In this document: positions 34,186 through 43,826 of the stretch, in pieces
Layout: each line of letters begins with the position of its first letter
How positions within the stretch are numbered: the first letter of the stretch is position 1
Source: DASPFV01 sp035620975
GTDB taxonomy: Bacteria > Acidobacteriota > Vicinamibacteria > Vicinamibacterales > 2-12-FULL-66-21
Length of the DNA: 56,307 nucleotides
Direction: 5' to 3'
Assembly (NCBI GenBank): GCA_035620975.1
Contig: DASPFV010000044.1
Location: forward strand, 1-56,307
Notes under the pieces: generated by a model
What the model was told of the DNA's origin: nothing
What the model saw: the letters and a program-made list of their open reading frames with translations, nothing else
Database searches by the model: none
Translations under genes and position numbers: made by a program

Positions 34186-35127
34186 TCACGGCATGCTGTC
34201 GTTTGCCCCTTGTCCCTGCAGGCTGGGCCCTTCAGCATCCGGGTTGGCGGTAGCGTACGCTGCTCGTCGCCTCCGATTGAAAGCCATCTCGGCCAGGTTG
34301 GCAGCCGGGCCGACGACGAACAGGGCGTAGTACGGGGCGTGCACGAACTCCAGGAGCCGGAAGGCGGCTTCCACGGCCGCGACCAGGAAGGCGACGAGGC
34401 ACTGCCCTCGGAACGAGCGAACGGTGGTCTTCGGGTCCGTGATCATGAAGAAGATGTACAGCTGGTACATCGGCCCCGTGAGCGGCGCCACTTCGCTCAG
34501 AAAGGGATGGCCGGTGATCGCGGAGCGCAGGATCGCGAATGCCACGAACGACGCCACATACGTGAGCGTGATGTGAAAACGTCCGAGCGTGTGGATGATG
34601 ACGCTGCCGAAGCACCAGACAACGACGACCGGCAGCAGATTGTTGCCCCACTGCACGCTCAGGCCGGCGACGGTGTCGGCCGCGAGCACGAGCATCGCCA
34701 CGATCCCGAAGTTGGAAGGGTTCCAGATGTGGCGACCGTCGACCCTCAGCACGTACTTCGACGTGATCGAGATGGCCGAGCACAGCGCGTACGGCCAGAC
34801 GGCCGGGGACCGCACCAGCATGCCCACGCTGATGCCGGAGATGTACGCGCTCGCCAGGTGCGGCCAGCGTCCGGAGAACGTGCGCGCGAGGACGAGCTCG
34901 ATCCCGATCGCCGTGGCGATCGCCAGCGCCGTCCGCGACCAGCTCTCGAGGAACCCGAAGGTCAGCTGCCCCGCCAGCAGGACGACGGTCACAAGGACGG
35001 GAGCCAGATAACGCCGGTCAATCCCGAGGCGATCGACGAGGCTGGACGGCCCGGGGGCGGACGGTCGTTCGGCGGCGGGAGACTGCCCGGCCGCCAGCCG
35101 CGTGTCCGACGTGGAGATCGTCGTCAT
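34186..35127 (-). CDS. RnfD/NqrB-like membrane protein
   Basis: An integral membrane protein of 313 residues with about nine TM helices after an N-terminal soluble tail. It is related to the RnfD/NqrB family of ion-pumping redox complexes, shown by the family segments GRHIWNPSNFGIVAMLVLAA and IFFMITDPKTT. The SGAT-type site where these subunits bind FMN covalently is not seen, so it may be a non-flavinylated relative. No other rnf or nqr genes are present. ATG at 35127 overlaps the CRTAC1 stop by 4 nt, indicating co-translation with it. Confidence 0.85.
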   Translation of the reverse strand: MTTISTSDTRLAAGQSPAAERPSAPGPSSLVDRLGIDRRYLAPVLVTVVLLAGQLTFGFLESWSRTALAIATAIGIELVLARTFSGRWPHLASAYISGISVGMLVRSPAVWPYALCSAISITSKYVLRVDGRHIWNPSNFGIVAMLVLAADTVAGLSVQWGNNLLPVVVVWCFGSVIIHTLGRFHITLTYVASFVAFAILRSAITGHPFLSEVAPLTGPMYQLYIFFMITDPKTTVRSFRGQCLVAFLVAAVEAAFRLLEFVHAPYYALFVVGPAANLAEMAFNRRRRAAYATANPDAEGPSLQGQGANDSMP

Positions 35128-36941
35128 GCGGGCTCCTGGACGCGGTGCACCCGCCCGGGCTGAGGGGCCGCCAGCTCCTGCGTCTTCCCGGAGGGCCAGC
35201 GAATCACCACGCGATCGACCGAGGCCGGCGTGCCCAGGCCGAAGTGCAGCCGGCGCTGGTTCTGGGCGCAGAACCCCGACCCGCCCGAGACTTCCTGCAG
35301 CTGCTGCCGGCCGCTCCAGAACACCTCGACCTGCGCGCCGACGGCGCTGCGATTGCTGCATGACGGCTCCGGCGCGTCGCTGCGGCAGCCACCTTCGAGA
35401 TCGAACGCGATCCAGTGCCGGCCTGGCGCGACCTCGTTCCGGTACAGCAGGAGCGGTCCGCGCTGATTGGCCACGACGACGTCGAGCGCGCCGCGACTGC
35501 CGAGATCGGCGAGCGCGACCGCCCGCCCGTCGTAGCGATCCGTGGCGCCAACCATCTGGGCGACCTCGACGAACGCGCCCGACCCATCGTTGATCCAGAC
35601 TTTCTTCGGCTGGTACCCGGCGAGGCTGCGGTCTCCCATCGCCGGCCAGTTCGCGGCGTCGCCAATCACGATGTTGTGGCCGCCCGCGACCTTCGAGTAG
35701 TCGTACCAGTAGCTCTCGCTGCGGGAGGCGGAGACGTAGCCGTTGACCAGGTAGAGATCAAGGAAGCCGTCGTTGTTGAGATCGCCGAACTGCGCGCCGA
35801 AGCTCCACCCGCCGAGGTCGATCCCCATCGCGCGCGCCATGTTCTCGAACCGCGGCAGCCCGCGCGACCCGCGCGTCGGCACCCAGAGGTTGTTCCCCTG
35901 GAGCAGAATGCCTTCTTCCGAGATGTTCGAGACGTAAATGGCGAGCCGTCCCTGGTTGAGCACGTCACCGACCGACGCGTTCATGCCGCTCTTCGGGGCA
36001 TAGCCGACGCCGGTCTCGCGGCCGGCCTCTCGAAAGCGGCCCCCCTCGTTGATGAAGAGCTCCGAGACGCCGTAGTCGTTGGCGATGAACAGGTCCGGAT
36101 AACCCGTCCCGCGCAGATCCGCCGCGACGGCCGCGAGGGCCCAGCGCGTGGAGACCAGGCCCACCCGCGCGCTCACGTCCTCGAACCGGCCCCCACCCAG
36201 GTTCCGGTAGAGGTACTTCCGGCCTCCGTTGTTGGCGTACTCGAAGCTCTCCGGCATGATCCGCGTGTCGGCGAGCTTCCAGAGATTGAGACGCTCCGGG
36301 TAATACCCGCCGAGGAAGAGATCGAGCCGGCCGTCGCGGTCGTAGTCGAGCCACACCGCCGTGTTGATGTTGGCCCAGGCAGGAAGGCCCGCCGTGCCGG
36401 TGACGCGTGTGAACCCGCGGCCCCGGTCGTTCCGAAAGAGCTCCTGGCGCCCCCATTTATAGAGGAGCAGGTCCTCGAAGCCGTCGTTGTCGTAGTCGCC
36501 GAAGACGGCGCCCATCGAGACGCCGCTCTCGACATGATTCACGTCGGCCACGCCGAGGCGCTCCGCGATGTCCTCGAACGTGCCGTCCCCGAGATTGCGA
36601 TAGAGGCGGTTCCTGGATCCTTCCCGGCTGTTCGTCACGTACACATCGGCGTGCCCGTCGGCGTCGATATCGGCGATCGCGACTGCGGCCCCCATCGAGG
36701 CCACCTGCGGCATGATGTGGTCGATCTTGCGGTCGAGGGTCGGGCCCTCGTGGACGAAGTCGATGCCCGAACGCTTCGAGACCTCCAGGAGGCGGAACCC
36801 GTAACGCAGGCCCGCGCCGTCGGCCGCGATGGCGCTGGTCGCCGCGCGGTCACCCGCGCGCCTGATGAGGGCGGGCGTCGCGAGCATGCCCAGAAAGATG
36901 ACGGCCAGAACAGGTCGGGCGTAGCGCTTCATCGTGTTCAC
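35124..36941 (-). CDS. CRTAC1-family protein (FG-GAP repeats plus ASPIC/UnbV domain)
   Basis: A secreted beta-propeller protein of 605 residues. An N-terminal hydrophobic anchor or signal (about 5-25) precedes at least six FG-GAP/VCBS repeats with calcium-loop motifs: ADIDADGHADVYVTN, GDYDNDGFEDLLLY, LDYDRDGRLDLFLGG, GDLNNDGFLDLYLVNG. The C-terminus (about 500-600) is an ASPIC/UnbV domain (GAQVEVFWSGRQQLQEVSGG, HFGLGTPASVDRVVIRWPSG). The function of bacterial CRTAC1 proteins is unknown; the fold suits binding to surfaces or partner proteins. GTG at 36941 overlaps the upstream stop by 4 nt; ATG at 36932 is an alternative. Confidence 0.9.
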   Translation of the reverse strand: MNTMKRYARPVLAVIFLGMLATPALIRRAGDRAATSAIAADGAGLRYGFRLLEVSKRSGIDFVHEGPTLDRKIDHIMPQVASMGAAVAIADIDADGHADVYVTNSREGSRNRLYRNLGDGTFEDIAERLGVADVNHVESGVSMGAVFGDYDNDGFEDLLLYKWGRQELFRNDRGRGFTRVTGTAGLPAWANINTAVWLDYDRDGRLDLFLGGYYPERLNLWKLADTRIMPESFEYANNGGRKYLYRNLGGGRFEDVSARVGLVSTRWALAAVAADLRGTGYPDLFIANDYGVSELFINEGGRFREAGRETGVGYAPKSGMNASVGDVLNQGRLAIYVSNISEEGILLQGNNLWVPTRGSRGLPRFENMARAMGIDLGGWSFGAQFGDLNNDGFLDLYLVNGYVSASRSESYWYDYSKVAGGHNIVIGDAANWPAMGDRSLAGYQPKKVWINDGSGAFVEVAQMVGATDRYDGRAVALADLGSRGALDVVVANQRGPLLLYRNEVAPGRHWIAFDLEGGCRSDAPEPSCSNRSAVGAQVEVFWSGRQQLQEVSGGSGFCAQNQRRLHFGLGTPASVDRVVIRWPSGKTQELAAPQPGRVHRVQEPA

Positions 36942-39900
36942 GGTCGACTGGGCTCGATCTTAACGCGAAGCGCGTCGCGCGCCGTTTCCGGCGAGACGTA
37001 CCGCGTATGGTAGCGCTGGAAGTCCTCCGGGTAGCGCCGGTAGACGGGATCGTCCTCGAGCCGGCCGTTGCCCCTGATGTAGGCGGCCGAACCGTGAGCG
37101 GGAAGCGGCAGGACCGTGCGGGAGGCGACGGTGTTGTAATCCCCGTCCTTCTCCCAGCCGTCCCCCACGAGCACGAAGTCGCGGACGAATCCCGCCGGGG
37201 GAGGCGGCGCTTCGGGGAACGTCACCCGCAGCTCGTCCCCGGCATTCATGATCACGTAACGATCGTCCACCTCCACGAGCAGCTCGCGGACGTCGCCAAA
37301 CCGCGTGTGGTACCCGTCCAGGTCGCGCCAGCGCGGCGCGGTCCCCCCGACGACGTACCGGGGGCGCTCGGGCGTGCTCGCGTCCTTCTGTTCGGTGACC
37401 GAGTAGCCCCGGAAGCGCAGATCGGCCGCCTTCAGCTGCAGTTGGCGAAGCTCCAGCCCGGCGTCGGGCCTGCCGGTCGCCCAGCCGAGCCGGTCCCAGA
37501 AAATCTCGAGGTTGGTGCCGAGCCGCAGGCGTCGCGGCCCCTTCCGCGGCGACACGCCGGCGAGGTCGATCAGAATCGTCTTGTCCTTGCCGGCCGGGAA
37601 CCCCAGCCCGCTGCGAACGGTTCTGAAACGTCCGGAGGCGTCCGCTACCTGGAGCGACAGCCCGGTCGGCGGCGGATGGCTGCCCTGACCAAGGGCGACG
37701 TTGATCGAACTGTCCGTCGGGTGGACCCAGCCCTGCGCGACGAGCCACAGCGGGCCGCTCCGCGGCGCGCTGTCGGGCAGCTCGAGTTCGACATAGTGCT
37801 CGCGCGTCACACCCTGGTACCGGCCGCGGCCGGCGAAGTCGAGGTGGCGATCGTCGCGCGCGCGCACGAGATCGCGCACGTCGCGCCCCTGATCGTCGCG
37901 GGCGCCTGCGAGCTCCTGCACCGGCGCCGTGGCGATGACCCGCCACTCGGGGGGAGGCACGGCGAATCGCTCGTCCACGAACACCTCCGTGTCCTCGGGG
38001 TGATCGACGACGAGCAGCGAGACGAGATCGAAGAAATGAGTCTCCCAGAGCTCCGCCGTGATCCGGAGATCGTATTCGCCGTTCCGCGGCGCCAGCTGAT
38101 CCCTCCGAATCCTCACCCAGTCCTGGGTCATCTGCACGTCCGCCGTCGCTTGCGCATTGATGCGCAGACCGAGTGGAGAGCGCCAGATGAAGTCGGTCAC
38201 GAAACCCATCGCGGTGCCGTTCCAGGCGAAGAGCCAGGGACACGATCCCTTCAGACGCTGGCTCGCCCCGATGGACGCATCCGCCGCGAGGTCGAACTCC
38301 GACTGCAGCACGCCGTTCGGCCACGTGATGCGCGCGACCTCTGCGCCGGCGGCCTCCCCGAGGCCGAAATGCACCACGGGGGACATGATGACCTGCTTCT
38401 GCGCGTGGAGGCCGGTGCGCACTTCCACCTCGCCACCGATCCCGAACGAGTTGATGCGCTGATCCCCCGTAGCCGCCACGGCGCGCGGCCGGATGGCCTG
38501 CCAGCGATAGCTCTTCTGCCCCTTCACCTGCACCACTCGCGGGCCGTCGTCACCACGGCCGACGAGCTCCAGCCGGCCGTCTCCGTCGAGATCAGCCGCG
38601 GCCGTGATCCCGCCCGGCAGGGACGCGGCAGCAGCCGCGCGCCAGGCCCCATGGGGCCCGGCCAGCAGGACGGCGGACGCCGCGGGCGTGGAGATCACCA
38701 GATCGCCGGCACCATTGTTGTCGAGGTCCGCAACGAGGAGCCGGGCGCTGCCGGCGGCCAGCCCCGCGGGGGGATCGACGCGCGCCAGCCGCCTGCCTTC
38801 GAACGCGGAGCTGCCGGCCGAACGCTCCAGCGAGGTGACGGTGCCGTCAACGGCGACCGCCAGCAGGTCGAGCACACCGTCTCCGCTGACTTCGGCTGCG
38901 GTGATGGCGGCCGCACGGGGGAACCGATCCGGGACCTCGAGTTCCCGGAACTCGCCCCCGCGGAGGTTGAGGAAGATCCGGACGACGCCTTGATCGTCGA
39001 GAAACGCTGCGTCGGGCACGCCTTCCCCGTCCAGGTCGGCCCAGGCGAAGCCGCGAACCCGTGACAGCGCGCCAAACGGCGCCTGCTCGGCGAACGTGTC
39101 GTCGCCGTTGTTGCGCAGCACGCTCACGCCCCCGTCGCGACGCGCGAAGACCAGATCGAGATCGCCGTCCGTGTCCACATCAGCCGGCCACGCGGCGTGT
39201 GCCGCCGCGCCGGTCACGTCGCGACCCAGGGTCGACCCGTGCGTAGCCGGAGCGAACCCCCCGTCCTCCGCCTGCCTGAGGATCTGCAGACCTCCCACCC
39301 CGGCGAGCACGAGATCGATACGGAAGTCGCCGTTGAGATCGGCAGCCGCGACGGCATCCGGGCTCTCGGAGGCCGCGCCCGGGAACGGCTGCGTCAGAGA
39401 GTCCCCGAGCCGGAGCTCGCCTGCCGTCACGGCAAATGGTGTCGGACGAGCGTCCCCGGTCAGCCACACCATCCCGGCCCAGAGGGTGCCGGGCGCGGAG
39501 ACGGCCGGGCTGGCCTCGGTCGAGAACGCGAGCTGCTCGTCCGCCGGAGCGGGTCTAGGTTCGGGATTCGGCAGCGCAATCAGGCGGACGATCGGATCAC
39601 CGACCTCGGCGTGCGGCGTACTGACCTCGGCGAGCGCAGCGCGGTACGCCGGCTCGCGGAGCAGCACGTTCTTCAGGAAGATGACTGGCGTGGTCGCACT
39701 CACAGGGTTCGCCTGCGAAGCATCGCGCACCGCCGTGAACCGCTCCTGCGCTTCCGGAGGCCAGGACCGCGACTGGGCGGCGAGGGCCTCGAGCGCCGCG
39801 GCGAGGGCGGCCGCATCGCCGCGCCTGGCCGCGATCCGCGCGTGCTCGAGCCCGGCGGCGAGGTTCCCGGCGATCGAGCCGAAGAGGCGCTGCGCCTCCG

Positions 39901-40435
39901 CTTCGCTCTCCGGTCCGCCGAGCCGTTCGAGGTCCTGCGCCAGGGCGTAGGCCGCTTTCGGATTGTCGCGATCGAGATCGATCGCGCGGCGCCAGTGACG
40001 GATCGCGGACTCCAGATTCCCTGTCCGGCTCTCCGTGAGCGCCCGGAGCCGCTCGATGTGGGCGCTGCGCGGCGCCAGTTCCGCGGCCCTGGCCAGGCGG
40101 CCGGCGGCTTCGTCGAACTGCTGCTGCCGCAGGAGGAGCAGCCCCAGATTCGCCCAGCCCGCCGGCTCCTCGGGAACCAGCTGGATGAGCCGGTCCAGCT
40201 CCTGGCGCGCCAGCACGTCCTGGCTCGTCTGCATGGCCGCGAGCGAGACGTAGAAAGCGGTCACGGCCTGTCGGTACGTCTCATCCCCGACCCGGAGCCC
40301 GCGGCGGCAGCCGGGTGTCGTGACAAGCGTCAGGAGGACGGCCGTGACCACGAAGTGCGTCGCACTCCCGGCGAGAAGGCGCCGGACCCATCCGTGAGAC
40401 GCCGGGCCAACGGTCAGACCATCTGAAGGCGGCAT
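36938..40435 (-). CDS. large TPR plus CRTAC1-like envelope protein
   Basis: A 1166-residue protein. An N-terminal hydrophobic segment (about 22-42, ending TTPGC) could be a signal or lipoprotein anchor. TPR units cover about 50-250 (AGWANLGLLLLRQQQFDEAA), FG-GAP repeats about 350-660 (AADLNGDFRIDLVLAG, ADVDTDGDLDLVFAR), and an ASPIC/UnbV region about 660-760 (HFGLGEAAGAEVARITWPNG). The last 400 residues, starting at SCPWLFAWNGTAMGFVTDFI, form a beta-rich region I cannot assign. ATG at 40435 is chosen over the further open frame to 41332, which is antisense to the kinase gene. It is first in a coupled minus-strand set with the 605-residue CRTAC1 protein and the RnfD-like protein. Confidence 0.87.
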   Translation of the reverse strand: MPPSDGLTVGPASHGWVRRLLAGSATHFVVTAVLLTLVTTPGCRRGLRVGDETYRQAVTAFYVSLAAMQTSQDVLARQELDRLIQLVPEEPAGWANLGLLLLRQQQFDEAAGRLARAAELAPRSAHIERLRALTESRTGNLESAIRHWRRAIDLDRDNPKAAYALAQDLERLGGPESEAEAQRLFGSIAGNLAAGLEHARIAARRGDAAALAAALEALAAQSRSWPPEAQERFTAVRDASQANPVSATTPVIFLKNVLLREPAYRAALAEVSTPHAEVGDPIVRLIALPNPEPRPAPADEQLAFSTEASPAVSAPGTLWAGMVWLTGDARPTPFAVTAGELRLGDSLTQPFPGAASESPDAVAAADLNGDFRIDLVLAGVGGLQILRQAEDGGFAPATHGSTLGRDVTGAAAHAAWPADVDTDGDLDLVFARRDGGVSVLRNNGDDTFAEQAPFGALSRVRGFAWADLDGEGVPDAAFLDDQGVVRIFLNLRGGEFRELEVPDRFPRAAAITAAEVSGDGVLDLLAVAVDGTVTSLERSAGSSAFEGRRLARVDPPAGLAAGSARLLVADLDNNGAGDLVISTPAASAVLLAGPHGAWRAAAAASLPGGITAAADLDGDGRLELVGRGDDGPRVVQVKGQKSYRWQAIRPRAVAATGDQRINSFGIGGEVEVRTGLHAQKQVIMSPVVHFGLGEAAGAEVARITWPNGVLQSEFDLAADASIGASQRLKGSCPWLFAWNGTAMGFVTDFIWRSPLGLRINAQATADVQMTQDWVRIRRDQLAPRNGEYDLRITAELWETHFFDLVSLLVVDHPEDTEVFVDERFAVPPPEWRVIATAPVQELAGARDDQGRDVRDLVRARDDRHLDFAGRGRYQGVTREHYVELELPDSAPRSGPLWLVAQGWVHPTDSSINVALGQGSHPPPTGLSLQVADASGRFRTVRSGLGFPAGKDKTILIDLAGVSPRKGPRRLRLGTNLEIFWDRLGWATGRPDAGLELRQLQLKAADLRFRGYSVTEQKDASTPERPRYVVGGTAPRWRDLDGYHTRFGDVRELLVEVDDRYVIMNAGDELRVTFPEAPPPPAGFVRDFVLVGDGWEKDGDYNTVASRTVLPLPAHGSAAYIRGNGRLEDDPVYRRYPEDFQRYHTRYVSPETARDALRVKIEPSRP

Positions 40436-40603
40436 ATTGTGGAGTGTATGCGACCCATCGAGCGAGCCTGAGGCTGATCGCGATCTCACTGGCCAATCCT
40501 GCGGCCTGGCACCCGACTCATCCGTCCTGTTCGGCGCGCTTCGAACGATCGCACACGGTTCACTACCGTGTCGTAAGCGTGGGCATTCGCTACAATCACC
40601 GGG

Positions 40604-43600
40604 ATGGCAGTCCGCCCCGGCCTGGACCGCACCTCCTTCCCGCTCACCGTGCTCGCGGTCGGTCTGATCTCGACGGTCCTCGTCACGCTCCAGATGAAGC
40701 GGAGCGCGGATGCCGAAGATCGCGAACGGTTCGAGGTCGCCGTCGATCGCATCCAGGAGAGCATCCGCGATCGAATACAGATGTACGTCGCGATGCTGCG
40801 CGCGGGCGCCGGCCTCATGGCCGCCGCCGACGTGCGGTCGGCCGAGCAGTTCCGCGCCTTCACCGGCCGCCTCGAGCTGCAGCCGCGGTATCCCGGGATC
40901 CAGGGGATCGGATACACCGCGCGGATTCCCGCCGCGAATCTGGCCGAGGTCGTCGCGGCGCAGCGGCAGGCCGGCAATCCCGGGTTCCGCGTGTGGCCCG
41001 CGGATCCCAGGCGCGAGTACCACTCCATCCTGTATCTCGAGCCGCTGGAGCGCCGGAACCAGGCGGCAATCGGCTACGACATGTTCACGGAGCCGACCCG
41101 ACGGGCCGCGATGGAACGCGCGCGCGATTCCGGCGAGCCGGCGGCCTCGGGGCTGGTGACGCTCGTCCAGGAAATCGACGAGATCAAGCAGCCGGGGTTC
41201 CTGATCTACATGCCGGTCTACGACGCAGGTGTCGTTCCGGCCACGGTCGACGAACGCCGCCGTCGCCTGCGCGGGTTCGTCTACAGCCCGTTCCGCGCGT
41301 GGGACCTGTTCGGGGGAATTCTGGGCAGCCACCCCCGTCCGCGCGCAGGCTTCGAGCTGTTCGAGGGCGAGCCGTCGCCGGAATCCCTCCTCTACCGGAC
41401 CGATGTCGAGGCGCAGAAGGGGCGGCTGACGACGAGCCGCAGCATCGATGTCGCCGGCCGGCGCTGGACGTCCACCATGTTCTCCACGCCGGCTCTCGAC
41501 CGGACCTCGACGGGTGCGCGCGTACCCCTGGTGCTGTGGAGCGGCGTCGGCATCACCCTGCTGCTGACGGGGCTGGCGGCCCTTCAGACGCGGGCGCGCG
41601 AGCGGGCCGAGCGGTCCGAAGCCAGGGCCGACGAGGCCTCACAACGCTTCCAGCAGCTCGCGAACATGATTCCGCAGCTCGCGTGGATGGCCAGACCCGA
41701 CGGCTGGATCTACTGGTACAACGATCGATGGTACGAATACACGGGTGCCACCCCCGAGCAGATGAGCGGGCACGGCTGGCGGCAGGTACACGAGCCGCAG
41801 GAGCTGCCCATCGTGGCGGAACGGTGGGAACACTCCCTGCGGACCGGCCAGCCATTCGAGATGGAGTTCCCGCTGCGCGGCCGCGACGGCCGGTACCGCC
41901 TGTTCCTGACGCGCGCCGTCCCTTTTCGGGATTCCACGGGAGCGATCGTGCACTGGTTCGGCACGAACACCGACGTCCAGTACCGCCGCGACGCCGAACG
42001 CTCGCTGCAGGAGCAGGCCGCCACGCTGGCGATCGTCAACCGCACCGGCCGGCAGCTCGCCGGCGAGCTGGACCTCGATCGCCTCGTGCAGGCCGTCACT
42101 GACGCCGGCACGAAACTCTCGCGGGCCAAGTTCGGGGCGTTCTACAACCGGGTCGAAGAGGGGCGCGAGTCCTACAGGCTCTCCGCGCTGTCCGGTGTAT
42201 CTCGCGACGCCTTTGCTCGCGTTCCGTTGCCGGGGAACACGCCCCTGTTCGCAACGACATTCCAGGGCGAAGGCATCGTCCGGTCAGACGACATCACGAA
42301 GGATCCCCGCTACGGGAAGAACCCGCCTCATCGGGGGGTACCGCCCGGGTATCCGATGCTGAGGAGCTACCTCGCCGCGCCGGTGAAGTCGCGATCCGGC
42401 GAGGTGCTCGGCGGCCTCTTCTTCGGCCACCCTGAGCCGGGAGTGTTCACCGAGCAGACCGAAAACATCGTGGCGGGGATCGCGGCCCAGGCGGCGATTG
42501 CGATCGACAACGCCCGGCTGTACGGACAGGTGCAGCAGCTGCTCGCGAGCGAGCGGGCCGCGAGGGCGGAGGCCGAGCGCGTCAGCAGCCTCAAAGACGA
42601 GTTCCTGGCCACGTTGAGCCACGAGTTGCGAACGCCGATGAACGCGGTCGTGGGCTGGGCGCACCTTCTCAACACCGGCACGATCGGGGGAGAGAAGCAG
42701 CGGACCGCGATCGAGACGATCCTGAGGAACGCACGGATCCAGTCGCAGCTCATCGAAGACCTGCTCGACATGAGCCGCATCATCTCGGGCCGTGTGTACC
42801 TCGACACCTCCCTCGTGGACGTGCGGGACATAATCGAGGCCGCATTCGACGTGGTGCGTCCCACTGCGGCGGCCCGGGGCGTCGAGCTCGCGGTCACGTC
42901 AGTGTCGGGCGCTCACGCCGTCCGCGGCGACGGCAGCCGGCTGCAGCAGGTCGTCTGGAATCTGCTCACGAACGCGATCAAGTTCACCCCGCAGGGCGGT
43001 CGTGTCACCGTCTCTCTCGTGCACGCCGGCGCCGACATCGAGATCTCCGTGTCGGACACGGGCATCGGGATCGAGCCCGGCTTCCTGCCTTACGTCTTCG
43101 AGCGCTTCCGCCAGGCGGATGGGTCCTTCACGCGCGGTCACGGCGGCCTCGGTCTCGGGCTCTCGATCGTGCGCAGCCTCGTGGAGATGCACGGGGGAAC
43201 CATTCACGCCTCGAGCGACGGGCCGAACCGCGGCGCAACCTTTCGCATCCGGCTCCCTGCCGCCCCCGGGACGGCGCTGCCCGGACCGGCTCACCGCGAG
43301 GCACGTCCGCCGCTCGCGGCAGGTGCAAAGCCCCTCGACTCGTCCGCGATCCTCGTCGTGGACGACGACGTGGATGCGGGTGATCTCGCGAGCGAGATCC
43401 TGACGCAACGCGGCGCGCAGGTGTGGACGGCGCGATCCGCCGGCGAGGCACTCCAGCTCCTCCGGCGCAACGCCCTGGCGGTCAAGCTGATCGTGAGCGA
43501 TCTCGGCATGCCGCAGATGGACGGGTACGAGTTCATCCGGAGGGTGCGCGAGCTGCCTGGAGATCTCGGCGGGACGGCGCCTGCCATCGCGCTCACGGCT

Positions 43601-43753
43601 TACGCCGGCGCCGACGATCAGACGCGCGCCCTGGCCGCCGGATACGACCTGCATCTGGCAAAGCCATTTGCGCCAGCCGACCTCGTCGCGGCGTGCACCA
43701 CGCTGCTGGGGACCGGTTCGTCCGCGGTGGCACGACCCGCCGGCACGCCGTAA
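40604..43753 (+). CDS. CHASE-domain hybrid histidine kinase: CHASE-PAS-GAF-HisKA-HATPase-REC
   Basis: A membrane hybrid kinase of 1049 residues. TM1 (about 12-30) and TM2 (about 308-330) enclose a periplasmic CHASE domain (about 60-230; PRYPGIQGIGYTARIPAANL, FLIYMPVYDAG). Then come PAS (about 350-465; IPQLAWMARPDGWIYWYNDR), GAF (about 480-640; SYLAAPVKSRSGEVLGGLFF), HisKA (His in LATLSHELRTPMNAVVGWAH, about 675), HATPase (NLLTNAIKFTPQGG, VSDTGIGIE, GGLGLGLSIVRSL) and a C-terminal receiver (about 920-1035; ILVVDDDVDAG, LIVSDLGMPQMDGYEF, LAKPFAP). CHASE domains bind small molecules outside the cell. It is divergent from the TPR/CRTAC1 gene with a 168-nt gap. Confidence 0.93.
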   Translation: MAVRPGLDRTSFPLTVLAVGLISTVLVTLQMKRSADAEDRERFEVAVDRIQESIRDRIQMYVAMLRAGAGLMAAADVRSAEQFRAFTGRLELQPRYPGIQGIGYTARIPAANLAEVVAAQRQAGNPGFRVWPADPRREYHSILYLEPLERRNQAAIGYDMFTEPTRRAAMERARDSGEPAASGLVTLVQEIDEIKQPGFLIYMPVYDAGVVPATVDERRRRLRGFVYSPFRAWDLFGGILGSHPRPRAGFELFEGEPSPESLLYRTDVEAQKGRLTTSRSIDVAGRRWTSTMFSTPALDRTSTGARVPLVLWSGVGITLLLTGLAALQTRARERAERSEARADEASQRFQQLANMIPQLAWMARPDGWIYWYNDRWYEYTGATPEQMSGHGWRQVHEPQELPIVAERWEHSLRTGQPFEMEFPLRGRDGRYRLFLTRAVPFRDSTGAIVHWFGTNTDVQYRRDAERSLQEQAATLAIVNRTGRQLAGELDLDRLVQAVTDAGTKLSRAKFGAFYNRVEEGRESYRLSALSGVSRDAFARVPLPGNTPLFATTFQGEGIVRSDDITKDPRYGKNPPHRGVPPGYPMLRSYLAAPVKSRSGEVLGGLFFGHPEPGVFTEQTENIVAGIAAQAAIAIDNARLYGQVQQLLASERAARAEAERVSSLKDEFLATLSHELRTPMNAVVGWAHLLNTGTIGGEKQRTAIETILRNARIQSQLIEDLLDMSRIISGRVYLDTSLVDVRDIIEAAFDVVRPTAAARGVELAVTSVSGAHAVRGDGSRLQQVVWNLLTNAIKFTPQGGRVTVSLVHAGADIEISVSDTGIGIEPGFLPYVFERFRQADGSFTRGHGGLGLGLSIVRSLVEMHGGTIHASSDGPNRGATFRIRLPAAPGTALPGPAHREARPPLAAGAKPLDSSAILVVDDDVDAGDLASEILTQRGAQVWTARSAGEALQLLRRNALAVKLIVSDLGMPQMDGYEFIRRVRELPGDLGGTAPAIALTAYAGADDQTRALAAGYDLHLAKPFAPADLVAACTTLLGTGSSAVARPAGTP

Positions 43754-43826
43754 AACCGCCTCGCTCGAACCGGGATCCCTCGCCTGCTCCTCACATCGTC
43801 CCGGATAGCGGGCACGTGCGGGACGC

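Noticed and set aside
34186..35127. A complete Rnf or Nqr complex
   Set aside because: Only a D/B-like subunit is present; no RnfA, B, C, E, G or Nqr partner gene and no SGAT-type flavin site are visible.
37007..39064. 685-codon plus-strand open frame
   Set aside because: Antisense to the TPR/CRTAC1 gene, which has clear repeats and domains.
40436..41332. Extended N-terminus of the TPR/CRTAC1 gene
   Set aside because: This part is antisense to the CHASE kinase, and a signal-like hydrophobic segment follows the ATG at 40435.
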